Source of the DNA: Kiritimatiellia bacterium
GTDB taxonomy: Bacteria > Verrucomicrobiota > Kiritimatiellia > CAIQIC01 > Lenti-01
Reading direction: 5' to 3'
Assembly (NCBI GenBank): GCA_028681135.1
Contig: JAQUJC010000003.1
Location: forward strand, 1 to 64,000
DNA length: 64,000 nt
Part shown: piece by piece, positions 30,197-39,909 of the stretch
How the letters are laid out: each line of letters begins with the position of its first letter
Numbering within the stretch: position 1 is the stretch's first letter
Notes under the pieces: model-generated
Told to the model about the DNA's origin: nothing
What the model saw: the letters and a program-made list of their open reading frames with translations, nothing else
Database searches by the model: none
Position numbers and translations under genes: made by a program

Positions 30197-30529
30197 ATGG
30201 ACTTCATATGCGGCATTCTTACGGGTCTGGTTGCGTGGGTAGTGACGACCCATCTTCTTGTGCCCCGCGTTCAATTCTCACAGGATATCGGGCGAACCTT
30301 TCCCCGGGGGAAGGTTCCGAGATATCGGGTCAAGATCCGGAACATAGGGCTCCGGTCTATTATTGATATTCAGGTGGTCTGTCGTCTGCGCATCAAAGGG
30401 CTGGACACCGAGCCGGAAAAGACCCAGGTCATCTATATTCGAATGGGGTACGAAAGAACGCCTATGCTGGCAAAAGGAAAGGCGTTGCTGAGAAGGGGTC
30501 AGTCCTATGAAATGATGTATTGGGATTGA
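30197..30529 (+). CDS. Small membrane-anchored hypothetical protein
   Basis: N-terminal TM FICGILTGLVAWVVTTHLLV and soluble tail; within the RHS cassette. Confidence 0.45.
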   Translation: MDFICGILTGLVAWVVTTHLLVPRVQFSQDIGRTFPRGKVPRYRVKIRNIGLRSIIDIQVVCRLRIKGLDTEPEKTQVIYIRMGYERTPMLAKGKALLRRGQSYEMMYWD

Positions 30530-30589
30530 CAAGCTGGGAGAAGATGCGGGGGAATGGGGACATGCCAAGGGAACCAAGAGAAAAAGGGG

Positions 30590-30717
30590 CATAAATTTAT
30601 ATTTTTGCTATTTTTCTCCTCTGGAACAGGTTACAAATGCCATTTTTGATGAAAAACGCTTCAAAATCGCCATTTTGGGCCTGTTTTAGCCATTTTGGGG
30701 CTGAAAATTCCATTTTT
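30590..30717. repeat. 128-bp direct repeat, copy B
   Basis: Gapless alignment with 22297-22424, same orientation. Confidence 0.9.
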
Positions 30718-30823
30718 CGCACTTTTTAGCTTCTTTTGAGCCCCGACGCCCCCGTCGGGCCTTTTCCGGGACGGGGTCGTCCCGGCTCCATTCGGATTGC
30801 TGTAAACGCTACGAAAAAGGTAC

Positions 30824-30866
30824 CAGTTTCATAATTTAACGTTTTTGCTATTTCCCTCTTCTGGAA
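30824..30866. repeat. Partial third copy (C) of the same repeat 5' end
   Basis: cagtttcataatttaacgtttttgctatttccctcttctggaa compared with cagtttcataaattaatgtttttgctattttcctcctctgga at 22291 onward. Confidence 0.75.
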
Positions 30867-30983
30867 TGAAGGTGTCTGACCCGATGTCGCGGTGGTGTTC
30901 TTATCTCTTTGGGTTGCGGCGGCCGGGAAAAATGACCATTGGCCAATTTCGTCTTGAAGGGTAAAGTGAGTGCCGATTTTACC

Positions 30984-32399
30984 ATGACTAGCGCTTATCC
31001 CACCCCGACGGCCTCCCCGGCCACCGACAGCACACGCCAGATTGGGACCGATCCCATTTTGCCGCTGCTGCTGCGGTTTTCGGTCCCCTCCATCGTGGGA
31101 ATGTTGGTCCAAGCATTCTATAACATTGTAGACCGCATGTTCATTGGCCACGGTATCGGTTCGCACGGCCTCGCCGGGGTCACCCTGAGCTTTCCGCTGA
31201 TGATGATCATGGTCTCGTTTTCCATCTTGATCGGCGTCGGCGCCAACACGCTCTTTTCGATCCGCATGGGCGAAGGACGCCGGAAGGAGGCCGAGCAGAT
31301 TCTGGGCAACGCCTTTGGATTGCTATTTTTCGTCCCGCTGGTGGCATCGCTGATCGCCCTGACCCAACTGGACCCGCTTCTGCGTCTGGTGGGAGCCAGC
31401 AACGACCTGCTGCCACATGCGCGGACCTATGCCCGTATCATTCTTGCCGGGTCCGCGCTGTCCACCACCAGCCACGGGCTGGCGCACTTTGTCCGTTCCG
31501 ACGGCCATCCCATCGTCGCCATGGCCTCGATGATCATCGGGGCCCTCACCAATGTCGCACTCGATGCGCTCTTCATTTTCGGGTTTGGCTGGGGCATGGC
31601 TGGTGCCGCCTGGGCCACCGTGATTTCCCAGGGCCTGGCCTTCGCCTGGTGCCTGGGCTACTTCCTCTCTCCGCGCGCCAATACCCGCCTCCAGCGCCGC
31701 AACCTACGCCTGGACTACCCAAAAATCGTCTGGCCCATGCTCGGCATTGGGTTTGCGCCATTTGCCATGACCATGGCCAACAGTCTGCTCAACGTCATCC
31801 TCAATCGCGGCCTGGGGGAATACGGCGGCGACGATGCCATTGCCATCATGGGCATTCTATCCGCGTTCATGAGCATCATTTTCATGCCGGTCTTCGGATT
31901 GACCCAGGGGGCCCAGCCGCTGATCGGCTACAACTTTGGGGCGCGTCAGTATGATCGCGTCCTGCAGCTCTTCTGGAGCACGGCCATCGCCACCACCGTC
32001 GTGATGATTCTGGGCTGGAGCATCAGCCAGCTCTTTCCCAGGCAAATCCTACGCCTGTTTCTGGCCGCCGACTCGGAGCTGGTGCCCCTCGGCGTTCATG
32101 CGCTGCGGGTTTTCACACTCGCCTTTCCCATCATCGGCTTTCCCATCACGGGCGGCCATCTCTTCCAGGCCATCGGCAAACCGATCCCCGCCGCCCTGCT
32201 GGCTCTTTCTCGCCAGATCATCTTCTTCATTCCTTTCATTCTGATTTTTCCGAAATTCTGGGGCCTCAAAGGCATCTTCTACGCCGCGCCAGCCTCCGAC
32301 ACCCTGACCTGTCTGATTGCCATCTTTGTCGTGAGCCATCAGTTGCGCCTCCTCCGTCGCCGCATCACCTCTTCGCCCCCCCCCCCTACCACCCCATGA
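30984..32399 (+). CDS. MATE-family efflux transporter
   Basis: PLLLRFSVPSIVGMLVQAFYNIVDRMFIGHGIG, FGLTQGAQPLIGYNFGARQYDRV; ATG at 30984. Confidence 0.92.
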   Translation: MTSAYPTPTASPATDSTRQIGTDPILPLLLRFSVPSIVGMLVQAFYNIVDRMFIGHGIGSHGLAGVTLSFPLMMIMVSFSILIGVGANTLFSIRMGEGRRKEAEQILGNAFGLLFFVPLVASLIALTQLDPLLRLVGASNDLLPHARTYARIILAGSALSTTSHGLAHFVRSDGHPIVAMASMIIGALTNVALDALFIFGFGWGMAGAAWATVISQGLAFAWCLGYFLSPRANTRLQRRNLRLDYPKIVWPMLGIGFAPFAMTMANSLLNVILNRGLGEYGGDDAIAIMGILSAFMSIIFMPVFGLTQGAQPLIGYNFGARQYDRVLQLFWSTAIATTVVMILGWSISQLFPRQILRLFLAADSELVPLGVHALRVFTLAFPIIGFPITGGHLFQAIGKPIPAALLALSRQIIFFIPFILIFPKFWGLKGIFYAAPASDTLTCLIAIFVVSHQLRLLRRRITSSPPPPTTP

Positions 32400-32845
32400 A
32401 CATCTGCACGACCTGCGGCGAACCCATTGCCCCCCATTCCACCCTTTGCCCGTTCTGTGAAACCCCGCAACGCCCCTCCCCTGGGGCCCGTCCCGGCGGC
32501 CCACCGGTGCGCCACCTCGACCTCGAAGCGGGCCTGCCGACTGTCGCCGAAGCTCTCCAGCGGCTGGAAAGCCAGCTTGCCCGCGCCCGTGCGGATGGCG
32601 TCCGCGTCGTCCGCGTCGTTCATGGTTGGGGCTCTGCCACCGGCGGCGGGGGACGCATCCGCGCCGCCGCGCGGCGATGGCTTCAGGAACGCTACGATGC
32701 CGGCCATCTGCGTACGGTTTTCTTCGGCGACCATTTCACCCATACCAGCCCCGACGGCCGCGATTTCATCCGCCGCCATCCCGCCCTGCGTGCCAGCGAA
32801 CGCAGCGATCGCCACAATCCCGGCATCACCTTTGTGGAGCTTTAA
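32396..32845 (+). CDS. Zinc-ribbon + Smr-domain protein
   Basis: CTTCGEPIAPHSTLCPFC; HLDLEAGLPTVAEALQRLE...VRVVHGWGSATGGGGRIR resembles Smr LDLHG / HGxG motifs. Confidence 0.65.
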   Translation: MNICTTCGEPIAPHSTLCPFCETPQRPSPGARPGGPPVRHLDLEAGLPTVAEALQRLESQLARARADGVRVVRVVHGWGSATGGGGRIRAAARRWLQERYDAGHLRTVFFGDHFTHTSPDGRDFIRRHPALRASERSDRHNPGITFVEL

Positions 32846-32937
32846 AACACACCCCGCCCAGCCCGTCCGCCCACTGGGCGGCCCCGACTTTATTTTCCAA
32901 GCTGGAAAGATGAGCGGATTTCGCCCATAAAGACCCC

Positions 32938-33999
32938 ATGAAGAAATCCAAGATGCCCCCCCCCCCCATTCGCGCCCTCTATGCCGTGCTGCTGATCACG
33001 GGCGGCTTACTGCTCTGGCTGCTGGCTCAGCCGAAACCCGGCGTACGGATTCGCCACCTCAAGCCGGTACTGGCACCGGATGCCCCCCCGGCCTCCGTCA
33101 TGCCATCGCGCCTTCGCGTGGCGACCTACAACATCGAGCACTTCACCGATGCCCGCGACGATGGTCCCGAGCGGACCCCCGCACAATTCATCGCCCAGGC
33201 GCAAGGTGCCGCCGCCATTATCGCCGAGGCCAACCCCGACATCCTGATGCTGCAGGAAGTTGAAAATGCCCGCGTATTGATTTATCTGAACGAACAGCTC
33301 CCCCAGCCCTACCCGTATATTTATGTCACCGACCTACGCCGCTCCAGTGGCGCGCGCGATTCGCTTAATCTCGCCCTGCTCTCGCGCCTGCGCCCCTGGC
33401 AGGTGCGCCAGTTGGGCTTTCAGGCCCTATCCGGCAGCGCCAGCCCCACCCGCGGAACTTTAGCGGCCACCTTCCCCCTCGCCGACGGCACAGCGCTGAT
33501 GACCTATAACATCCATTTAAAGTCCAATTACGGCGACGCCCCGCGCAATCAAGCCCAACGCGGAGTGGCGCTGCATCTCCTTGGTGCCGATGTGGTGACG
33601 CAAACCTTCCGCAACACCCCCCGCCCCACCTTCACCCTCGTTCTGGGGGACACCAATGTGGACCCGGACACACCCCAATTCGCCGACGATCCCTCGCTGG
33701 ATCCCTTGGCCGGTGGATTCGTGGACCTGTGGCGCGGACGCCCCATCGAAGAACGCACCACCATCCCCTCCCGCGCTGCTGGCGAAACAGGCGACCCGCT
33801 GCTGGTCTTTCCGCCGTCCGCCTTTGATCGTGTCTTCGCCTCAAAGAATTTTCTACAGGATGGCCCCTGGCGCATTGGCCCCCCCGCTGTCCTCCAAAAA
33901 GGAACCGCCACCCACGACAATTCAATTAAACCGGGCACAGACGGCCATATGTCGGACCACTATCTCGTCTATGTGGATCTAACCCCCACCCACAACTGA
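32938..33999 (+). CDS. Endonuclease/exonuclease/phosphatase-family protein, membrane-anchored
   Basis: RVATYNIEHFTD, DILMLQEVEN, LVLGDTNVDPDT, HMSDHYLVYVDL; N-terminal TM. Confidence 0.85.
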   Translation: MKKSKMPPPPIRALYAVLLITGGLLLWLLAQPKPGVRIRHLKPVLAPDAPPASVMPSRLRVATYNIEHFTDARDDGPERTPAQFIAQAQGAAAIIAEANPDILMLQEVENARVLIYLNEQLPQPYPYIYVTDLRRSSGARDSLNLALLSRLRPWQVRQLGFQALSGSASPTRGTLAATFPLADGTALMTYNIHLKSNYGDAPRNQAQRGVALHLLGADVVTQTFRNTPRPTFTLVLGDTNVDPDTPQFADDPSLDPLAGGFVDLWRGRPIEERTTIPSRAAGETGDPLLVFPPSAFDRVFASKNFLQDGPWRIGPPAVLQKGTATHDNSIKPGTDGHMSDHYLVYVDLTPTHN

Positions 34000-34022
34000 C
34001 GCTACGCCCCCCCCCTTCCGGC

Positions 34023-36341
34023 TCAATAGCTGTAGCCGATGGAAAAGCTGAAGCGGCCTTTGTCAGACGTAACCGCATCGGTATTCATTGGCCAGGCGTA
34101 ATCGAGTTGAATCGGGAAGCCGGGGAAGTCGAAACGCACGCCCAGGCCATACCCGTCGAACACGTCGCCGTCGCCGATGACTTCATTTGCGCCGTTCTCC
34201 TCGTAGAGGTCCAGCCAGACGATGCCCACGTCGTAAAAGAACGCCAAGCGCACCTTTTCGACCACTGGCAACGTATACTCCACCGTGGCATAGGCGGCGG
34301 AGCGCCCCCCGATGGGCTCTTCCGTTTCGTCTTTAGGCCCCACTTTACGGTACTTGAACGCGCGAACCGTGCGCGGACCACCCACAAACAGCCGGTCAAA
34401 CAAGGGCACCCGGTCCGAATCGCCATACTCTTTAATCATCGAGGTCCAGCCGCGGACATTCAGGACGTGATCGAACCACAGCGGGACATACTGGGAGGCG
34501 CGCAGGGTGAACTGGTATGTATCGCTTTCGCCGCCAAAAGGCCCGCCAGCCAGCGTCGCCGCCACCGACCCGCGAAAACCGCGTGAGGGCAAAAAGGGAT
34601 GATTACGCGTGTCGCGAATGAGTTCCATCGTGCCGTAGCTCTTGAGCCGCCCGCCCTCTTCCTGCTTGATCAGATCACTGGCGTAATCCTTGATATTGCG
34701 GATGTCGATATCTTCCAGCCCATAAATCCAGTTGACGCGATTAAAGGCAAAGAACGGCTTGCCCAGCGTGAGCGAACCGCCGGTCGATATCTGGTCGTAT
34801 TCATCGCTGTAATAGCTGGCCTCGCGCCGGAACAGGTCCAGCCCCAGTGAGAGGCGCCGATTCAGGAACCACGGTTCGATCAGCGACAGCTCCAGGTCTG
34901 TGCGCTCGCTACCGGCTTGCGCGCGTATCCGCAGTCGCTGCCCCCCCCCTGTGAACCGCGGCCAGCCCATCAGATCAAAGTTGCCCTGTGTCAGCTCCAC
35001 ATAGCCGATCAGATTATCAATGCTCGAAAATCCCGCACCAAACATGAGCTGGCCTGTGCGTTGCTCCTCGAGATCAAAGATCAGGTTGAAGCGATTCGAG
35101 GCCGCCGTCGCCTCTGGATAGGTATTGACGAACGAGAAGTAATTCAGATTGCGCACCCGACTCTCGCTGGTACGCACGCGCACTTCGTTATACACCTCGC
35201 CGGGCACTACGTTGATTTCACGCCGAATCACCTTGTCCTTGGTTTGCGCATTGCCGCGGATTTCGATGTTTTGGATGTAGGCCAACATGCCCTCGGCCAC
35301 GTCGTAGGTAACCGCCGCGGTCGCGGCGTTGGTGTCCAGCATCACCCGTGGTTCGACCGCCGTCTTGATGTACCCGCGCGACCCGTAGAAATCACGAATA
35401 TTTTGGGCGCTGCGTCGGATGGCCGCGAGGGCCGCCGTCTGATTCGTGCTCGCCACCACCCCGCCGGCCACCTTCTCGACCGCAAATTGCTCCATCCCCC
35501 TTATCCGCCAGTCGCTCAGGGAATACACCGGGCCTTCGTCTATCACAAAGGTAATATCGATTTTCTTGCGCCCGACATAGACAAAGGTGGGGTCGCTGAC
35601 GGCCGCCGCCAGGCAGCCCTTATCCATGAGGACCTTGCGGATGCTTTCACGGTCAGCCAGCACATGGCCGGGTTCATACAGGCCATCATTGGTGATCCAC
35701 GTCAACCAGGACGACTGCTTCTGGGTCATCACCTTGAGCAGCTCCTTGCGGTGCGCGTGCCGGTTGCCCTTGAACAGAATCCGCCGCACCACGGCCCGTC
35801 GGCCTTCGTCCACTTCAATGGTCACATCCACAAACCCCGCCTCATCCTCTACCGGTGCCAGGGTCCAGGTCAGACGCGCATCGGGAAAGAAATCCTTGCG
35901 GTAGGCCTCGCGTACCTTTTGGGCGCGCAGGCCGAGCAGGGCATGGTCCACCAGATCGCCGGCCCCGAGTTCCATTTGGGTCCGCACCTTTTTGTTGCCG
36001 AAATAGTCGGCGCCGGCGATGCGCAACATGCGGATGCGCGGTCGTCCCTGTACGCGGTAGACCAGCGCCACGCCATCGCCCTCGGTTTCCACGCGCACCT
36101 CGGCGTAGGAAAAGACGCCTGCGCGCTGCAAGGCGCGAATATCCTCAGAGAGGGCCGCCCGGTCGAGTTCCTGCCCCACCCGTGCGCCCACCTGCGCCAC
36201 CACCTGTTCAGCACTGACCGGCACATCGCCAATAACGGCGACGCGAATATCGCGGACCGGCACGGCCCCGGCGACGGTCGCCCACACCATAACCGCCAGT
36301 AACGCTGGCGCCCATATCCGTTGTTGCATCGAACGCGTCAT
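34023..36341 (-). CDS. bamA: Outer membrane protein assembly factor BamA
   Basis: Signal peptide, tandem POTRA-like domains, C-terminal Omp85 barrel (FVGGPRTVRAFKYRKVGP, ending FSFSIGYSY). Confidence 0.93.
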   Translation of the reverse strand: MTRSMQQRIWAPALLAVMVWATVAGAVPVRDIRVAVIGDVPVSAEQVVAQVGARVGQELDRAALSEDIRALQRAGVFSYAEVRVETEGDGVALVYRVQGRPRIRMLRIAGADYFGNKKVRTQMELGAGDLVDHALLGLRAQKVREAYRKDFFPDARLTWTLAPVEDEAGFVDVTIEVDEGRRAVVRRILFKGNRHAHRKELLKVMTQKQSSWLTWITNDGLYEPGHVLADRESIRKVLMDKGCLAAAVSDPTFVYVGRKKIDITFVIDEGPVYSLSDWRIRGMEQFAVEKVAGGVVASTNQTAALAAIRRSAQNIRDFYGSRGYIKTAVEPRVMLDTNAATAAVTYDVAEGMLAYIQNIEIRGNAQTKDKVIRREINVVPGEVYNEVRVRTSESRVRNLNYFSFVNTYPEATAASNRFNLIFDLEEQRTGQLMFGAGFSSIDNLIGYVELTQGNFDLMGWPRFTGGGQRLRIRAQAGSERTDLELSLIEPWFLNRRLSLGLDLFRREASYYSDEYDQISTGGSLTLGKPFFAFNRVNWIYGLEDIDIRNIKDYASDLIKQEEGGRLKSYGTMELIRDTRNHPFLPSRGFRGSVAATLAGGPFGGESDTYQFTLRASQYVPLWFDHVLNVRGWTSMIKEYGDSDRVPLFDRLFVGGPRTVRAFKYRKVGPKDETEEPIGGRSAAYATVEYTLPVVEKVRLAFFYDVGIVWLDLYEENGANEVIGDGDVFDGYGLGVRFDFPGFPIQLDYAWPMNTDAVTSDKGRFSFSIGYSY

Positions 36342-37750
36342 CCTTCCTCCGGATCAATGCCATCAAAGCGATTGCTGAAGCGAGTGAAACTCTCATCAAA
36401 ATCCAAGTGAATCTCGCCCACGGGTCCATTGCGGTGTTTGGCAATATCCAATACCGCCAGGCGCGTATCGTCGGCATGTTGATCCTGTTTGTAGCGGGAC
36501 GGGCGCCGCAGCAGCATCACCACATCCGCATCCTGCTCGATGGCGCCGGAATCGCGCAGGTCCGAGAGCTTGGGCACCGCACTCTTGGAATCGCGCGTTT
36601 CGGGCGCGCGGCTAAGCTGACTCAGTACCAGCACCGGCACCTTCAGCTCCTTGGCCATGCCCTTGAGCGCCTGTGAAATTGCCGCGGTTTCGCGCTGGCG
36701 GCCTTCCTGGGAAAATTTCGAGAAATTCATCAGTTGCAGATAATCCACCACAATGAAGCGAATGCCGTACTTGCGTTTGAGGCGACGCGCGCGAGCCCGC
36801 AAATCCAGCGCTTCGAGCCCGGCGGTATCATCGAGATAGATCGGCGCGCTGCGCAATATGTCCGCCGCGGCAATCAGTTTCCCGTGGGCCTCCTGGTTCA
36901 CCTTGCCCCGCGATAAATCCTGGCTGGGCACCCCCGCGTGGCAGCAAATCATGCGCCGCACCAGTGATTCTCCCGACATTTCCAGGCTGAAGACCGCCAC
37001 CGGCACCGGCGTCTGATGTCGAGCGCCCAACGCGACATTCTCTGCAATATTCAGCGCCAGCGACGTTTTACCCATCGATGGGCGCGCCGCCAGCACGATC
37101 AGGTCGGAATTCTGCATGCCCAGCAGCATCTCATCAATATGCATAAAGCCAGTCGAAAGCCCCGTGATCCCCTTTTTCTCAGAGATCAGCTTCTCGACCT
37201 CCTTCATTTCGTCTTCGATGAGATTCCCAAACGTGCGATCTGTGCTGACCCGTTGCTCGCTGAGAGCATAAAAGGCTTCCTCCGCCGTCCCCAGCAACGA
37301 TTCCGCCTCCTGCTCGCCCTTATACACATCCTCGGTCACAAGGCGCGCCGCATCGATGATGCGCCGCATCAGGTGGTTATCATAGACGAGCTGGATATAG
37401 TAATCCGCGTGGGCGGTAGTGGGCGTGCCATCAATCAGGCGCGCCAATTCCTCCTCGCCCCCGACGCCGTCGAGCTGCTGATTTTCGCGCAGGCGATCGA
37501 CGACGGTGACCAAATCGACCGGTTTGCGGGCCGAATGCAACGCCAGCATCGTCTCAAAGAGTGCCTGATGCGTCTGCACATAGAAGGACTCAACGGTGAT
37601 CTGGCGTTCGATGCACAGGTCCAGGATGCGGGCGGCATCCTGCAAGGCACAGCCCAGCACAGCCCGTTCCGCATCCTCACTGTGGGGAGGAATGCGCTCG
37701 CCGGGACGCAGTGCCCGCGCACCCGGACCCGCCTGTGCTGCGCCGGCCAT
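36338..37750 (-). CDS. dnaB: Replicative DNA helicase
   Basis: PPHSEDAERAVLGC, VLAARPSMGKTSLALNIAENVA, FIVVDYLQLMN, LSDLRDSGAIEQDADVVMLLRR. Confidence 0.97.
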   Translation of the reverse strand: MAGAAQAGPGARALRPGERIPPHSEDAERAVLGCALQDAARILDLCIERQITVESFYVQTHQALFETMLALHSARKPVDLVTVVDRLRENQQLDGVGGEEELARLIDGTPTTAHADYYIQLVYDNHLMRRIIDAARLVTEDVYKGEQEAESLLGTAEEAFYALSEQRVSTDRTFGNLIEDEMKEVEKLISEKKGITGLSTGFMHIDEMLLGMQNSDLIVLAARPSMGKTSLALNIAENVALGARHQTPVPVAVFSLEMSGESLVRRMICCHAGVPSQDLSRGKVNQEAHGKLIAAADILRSAPIYLDDTAGLEALDLRARARRLKRKYGIRFIVVDYLQLMNFSKFSQEGRQRETAAISQALKGMAKELKVPVLVLSQLSRAPETRDSKSAVPKLSDLRDSGAIEQDADVVMLLRRPSRYKQDQHADDTRLAVLDIAKHRNGPVGEIHLDFDESFTRFSNRFDGIDPEEG

Positions 37751-37763
37751 CGCTCGCCGCTCC

Positions 37764-38249
37764 CTAAGCCGTCGTCAGGGGTTCTTCGGTCACCCGTTCG
37801 CTGACAACCTTAACTTTCAGCGTGCCGCGCACCTCGGGATGCAGATGCAGTTCCGCCTCCTGCTCGCCCAGGGCTTTGAACGGCTCGTACATCACCAACT
37901 GCTTCTTTTGCAACTCGATGCCGTCTGCCGCCAGCTTGGCCAGAATATCGGCCGCGCTGACGGAACCGAACAACCGTCCCTCGGCATTGGCCTTGACGGA
38001 GCACGTCACAACCTTGCCTTCAAGCTGGCTCAACAACGCTTGCGCTTGTTCTTTTTCGTGTTCCAACCGCACGGCTGCTTCGGCCCGTTTTTTCTCGACG
38101 AGCCGCTTGGTCCCCAGCGTCATGACAACGGCCAGCTTCTGGGGGAAGAGGTAGTTGCGTGCATAGCCCGACCGAACCCGGCAGGCATCGCCTGAACGGC
38201 CCAGATCGGCGACATCCTCTAACAAAATAACTTCAATGGATTTGCCCAT
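37764..38249 (-). CDS. rplI: 50S ribosomal protein L9
   Basis: VILLEDVADLGRSGDACRVRSGYARNYLFPQKLAV. Confidence 0.96.
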   Translation of the reverse strand: MGKSIEVILLEDVADLGRSGDACRVRSGYARNYLFPQKLAVVMTLGTKRLVEKKRAEAAVRLEHEKEQAQALLSQLEGKVVTCSVKANAEGRLFGSVSAADILAKLAADGIELQKKQLVMYEPFKALGEQEAELHLHPEVRGTLKVKVVSERVTEEPLTTA

Positions 38250-38271
38250 GGCACACCTATCTTTCCGCCGC

Positions 38272-38511
38272 CTATGGCAGCAATCCCATCACCCGTGCGC
38301 GGCGGATCGCCCGCTTGACTTGGCGCTGTTGCTTGGCGTTTGCCCCAGTCACACGGCCCGGCAAAATTTTGCCACGCTCGGTCATGAACTTGCGCAGGAA
38401 TTCATAGTCCCGGTAGTCCACCTGCTGATCCGCCTTCAACAAGCGGGTGCGCTTGCGCGCGTCGTCCGACGCGGATGCGCGGGAAGTTCGTTTTCTCTTT
38501 GGTTTCATCAT
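38272..38511 (-). CDS. rpsR: 30S ribosomal protein S18
   Basis: [49 protein letters not shown]. Confidence 0.96.
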   Translation of the reverse strand: MMKPKRKRTSRASASDDARKRTRLLKADQQVDYRDYEFLRKFMTERGKILPGRVTGANAKQQRQVKRAIRRARVMGLLP

Positions 38512-38529
38512 CGTCGTCCTTGCTCTATG

Positions 38530-38991
38530 TTAAAAGGGAATTTCCTCGTCGTCAGAGGGCTTGCTCAGTGGTTCGTCAAACGACGGTTTGGCGGCGGGAG
38601 CCTCTCCCCCGGGGGGGGTATCACGCATGGGAGCACTTCCGCCCCCCTCGCGGCGGGGGCCGCTCAAAAACTGCACGCGATCCGCGCGTACTTTCAGACG
38701 CGAGCGTTTCTGGCCGGTTTCTTTGTCATCCCACGTATCCAATTGCAGGCGACCTTCCACAAAGACGGGAGAGCCTTTGGACAGGTATTGCGTGCAGGTC
38801 TCGGCCTGCCGATCCCAGACATCTACATCGAGGAACACGGTCCGCTCGACATCTTCACCGCTCTTGCTTTTGAACGACTCGTTCACCGCCATGCGCAGGG
38901 TCGAAACCGCTGTGCCCGACGGGATGCGGCGCAACTCCGGATCATGCGTCAGGTTACCGATCAGTAAAACTTTATTCAGCGCTGCCATCAT
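38530..38991 (-). CDS. ssb: Single-stranded DNA-binding protein
   Basis: LNKVLLIGNLTHDPELR...; acidic tip DDEEIPF; start at 38991 rather than ORF start 39054. Confidence 0.95.
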   Translation of the reverse strand: MMAALNKVLLIGNLTHDPELRRIPSGTAVSTLRMAVNESFKSKSGEDVERTVFLDVDVWDRQAETCTQYLSKGSPVFVEGRLQLDTWDDKETGQKRSRLKVRADRVQFLSGPRREGGGSAPMRDTPPGGEAPAAKPSFDEPLSKPSDDEEIPF

Positions 38992-39319
38992 CCGCTCCCT
39001 TCTCCGGTGCGGGCGGGGCGGGCGGCGCCACCACCACCTGGACACGGAACACATCGTTGTTCAGCTTCAGACGCGCCAACAACGGCGGCAGCTTGTCGCC
39101 GCCCAACGCAAACGCCATCAGGCCGTAATGCCCGCTGCGCTGCTTCTGCATCGGACGGGCAAACTCCCGCCGACCCAGCCGCGTACAGCTCGACATCGAG
39201 CCGCCAAACTTTTCAATCTCACCCCGGACCGTTTCCACTGCTCCGTCCCAGTCCGCATCTTTCAGGCTTTCCCGAAAGATAATCATTGCCTCGTATTTAT
39301 TCACCTCGTGCCTCCTCAA
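38972..39319 (-). CDS. rpsF: 30S ribosomal protein S6
   Basis: NKYEAMIIFRESL...RLGRREFARPMQKQRSGHYGLMAF; order rpsF-ssb-rpsR-rplI. Confidence 0.93.
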   Translation of the reverse strand: MRRHEVNKYEAMIIFRESLKDADWDGAVETVRGEIEKFGGSMSSCTRLGRREFARPMQKQRSGHYGLMAFALGGDKLPPLLARLKLNNDVFRVQVVVAPPAPPAPEKGADDGSAE

Positions 39320-39879
39320 TTATACTGGTTCATGGCACTGTCCACGCTATGGGTCAGCAGATGGTCCACGGCCTCCGCTGCACGGCTGGCAGTATCGGCC
39401 AAAACTTGCCGATCACCAGCGCTCATTCGTTCCAGTACATGATCTTTCAAATGTTGTCCTTGTTCCTGTTCTCCAACTCCAATTCGCACCCGTACAAACG
39501 TCTCGCTGCCCAGATGCTCGATCACCGACTTCATTCCGTTGTGGCCGCCCGCGCTACCGCCCGGTCGAATCCGCATCTTACCCAAGGGCAGATTGACGTC
39601 ATCGGTCACCACAATCAAGTCTTTCGCGGTCAGACCCGCCGAGCGCATCAACGCCCGCAACACCGTGCCACTCCGATTCATATAGGTCAAGGGTTTGGCG
39701 AGCAGCAGCGGCTCGCGGCCCTCTTGCGACACCTTGGCGCTTTGCACCGGGCGTCGCCAGGAACGGCGCAACACCGCCCCGTAGCGCCGAGCAATCTCGT
39801 CTAGAACCAGCCAGCCGGCATTGTGCCGTGTCTGCGCATATGCCCGGCCAGGATTCCCGAGACCCACGATCAGTTTCAT
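39316..39879 (-). CDS. pth: Peptidyl-tRNA hydrolase
   Basis: MKLIVGLGNPGRAYAQTRHNAGWLVLDEIA; KPLTYMNRSG; GGSAGGHNGMKSV. Confidence 0.96.
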   Translation of the reverse strand: MKLIVGLGNPGRAYAQTRHNAGWLVLDEIARRYGAVLRRSWRRPVQSAKVSQEGREPLLLAKPLTYMNRSGTVLRALMRSAGLTAKDLIVVTDDVNLPLGKMRIRPGGSAGGHNGMKSVIEHLGSETFVRVRIGVGEQEQGQHLKDHVLERMSAGDRQVLADTASRAAEAVDHLLTHSVDSAMNQYN

Positions 39880-39909
39880 GTCGGCCCGCTTTTCGCCTGT
39901 GTCCTCAAC

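Noticed and set aside
34917-36302. 461-aa plus-strand ORF
   Set aside because: Antisense shadow of bamA
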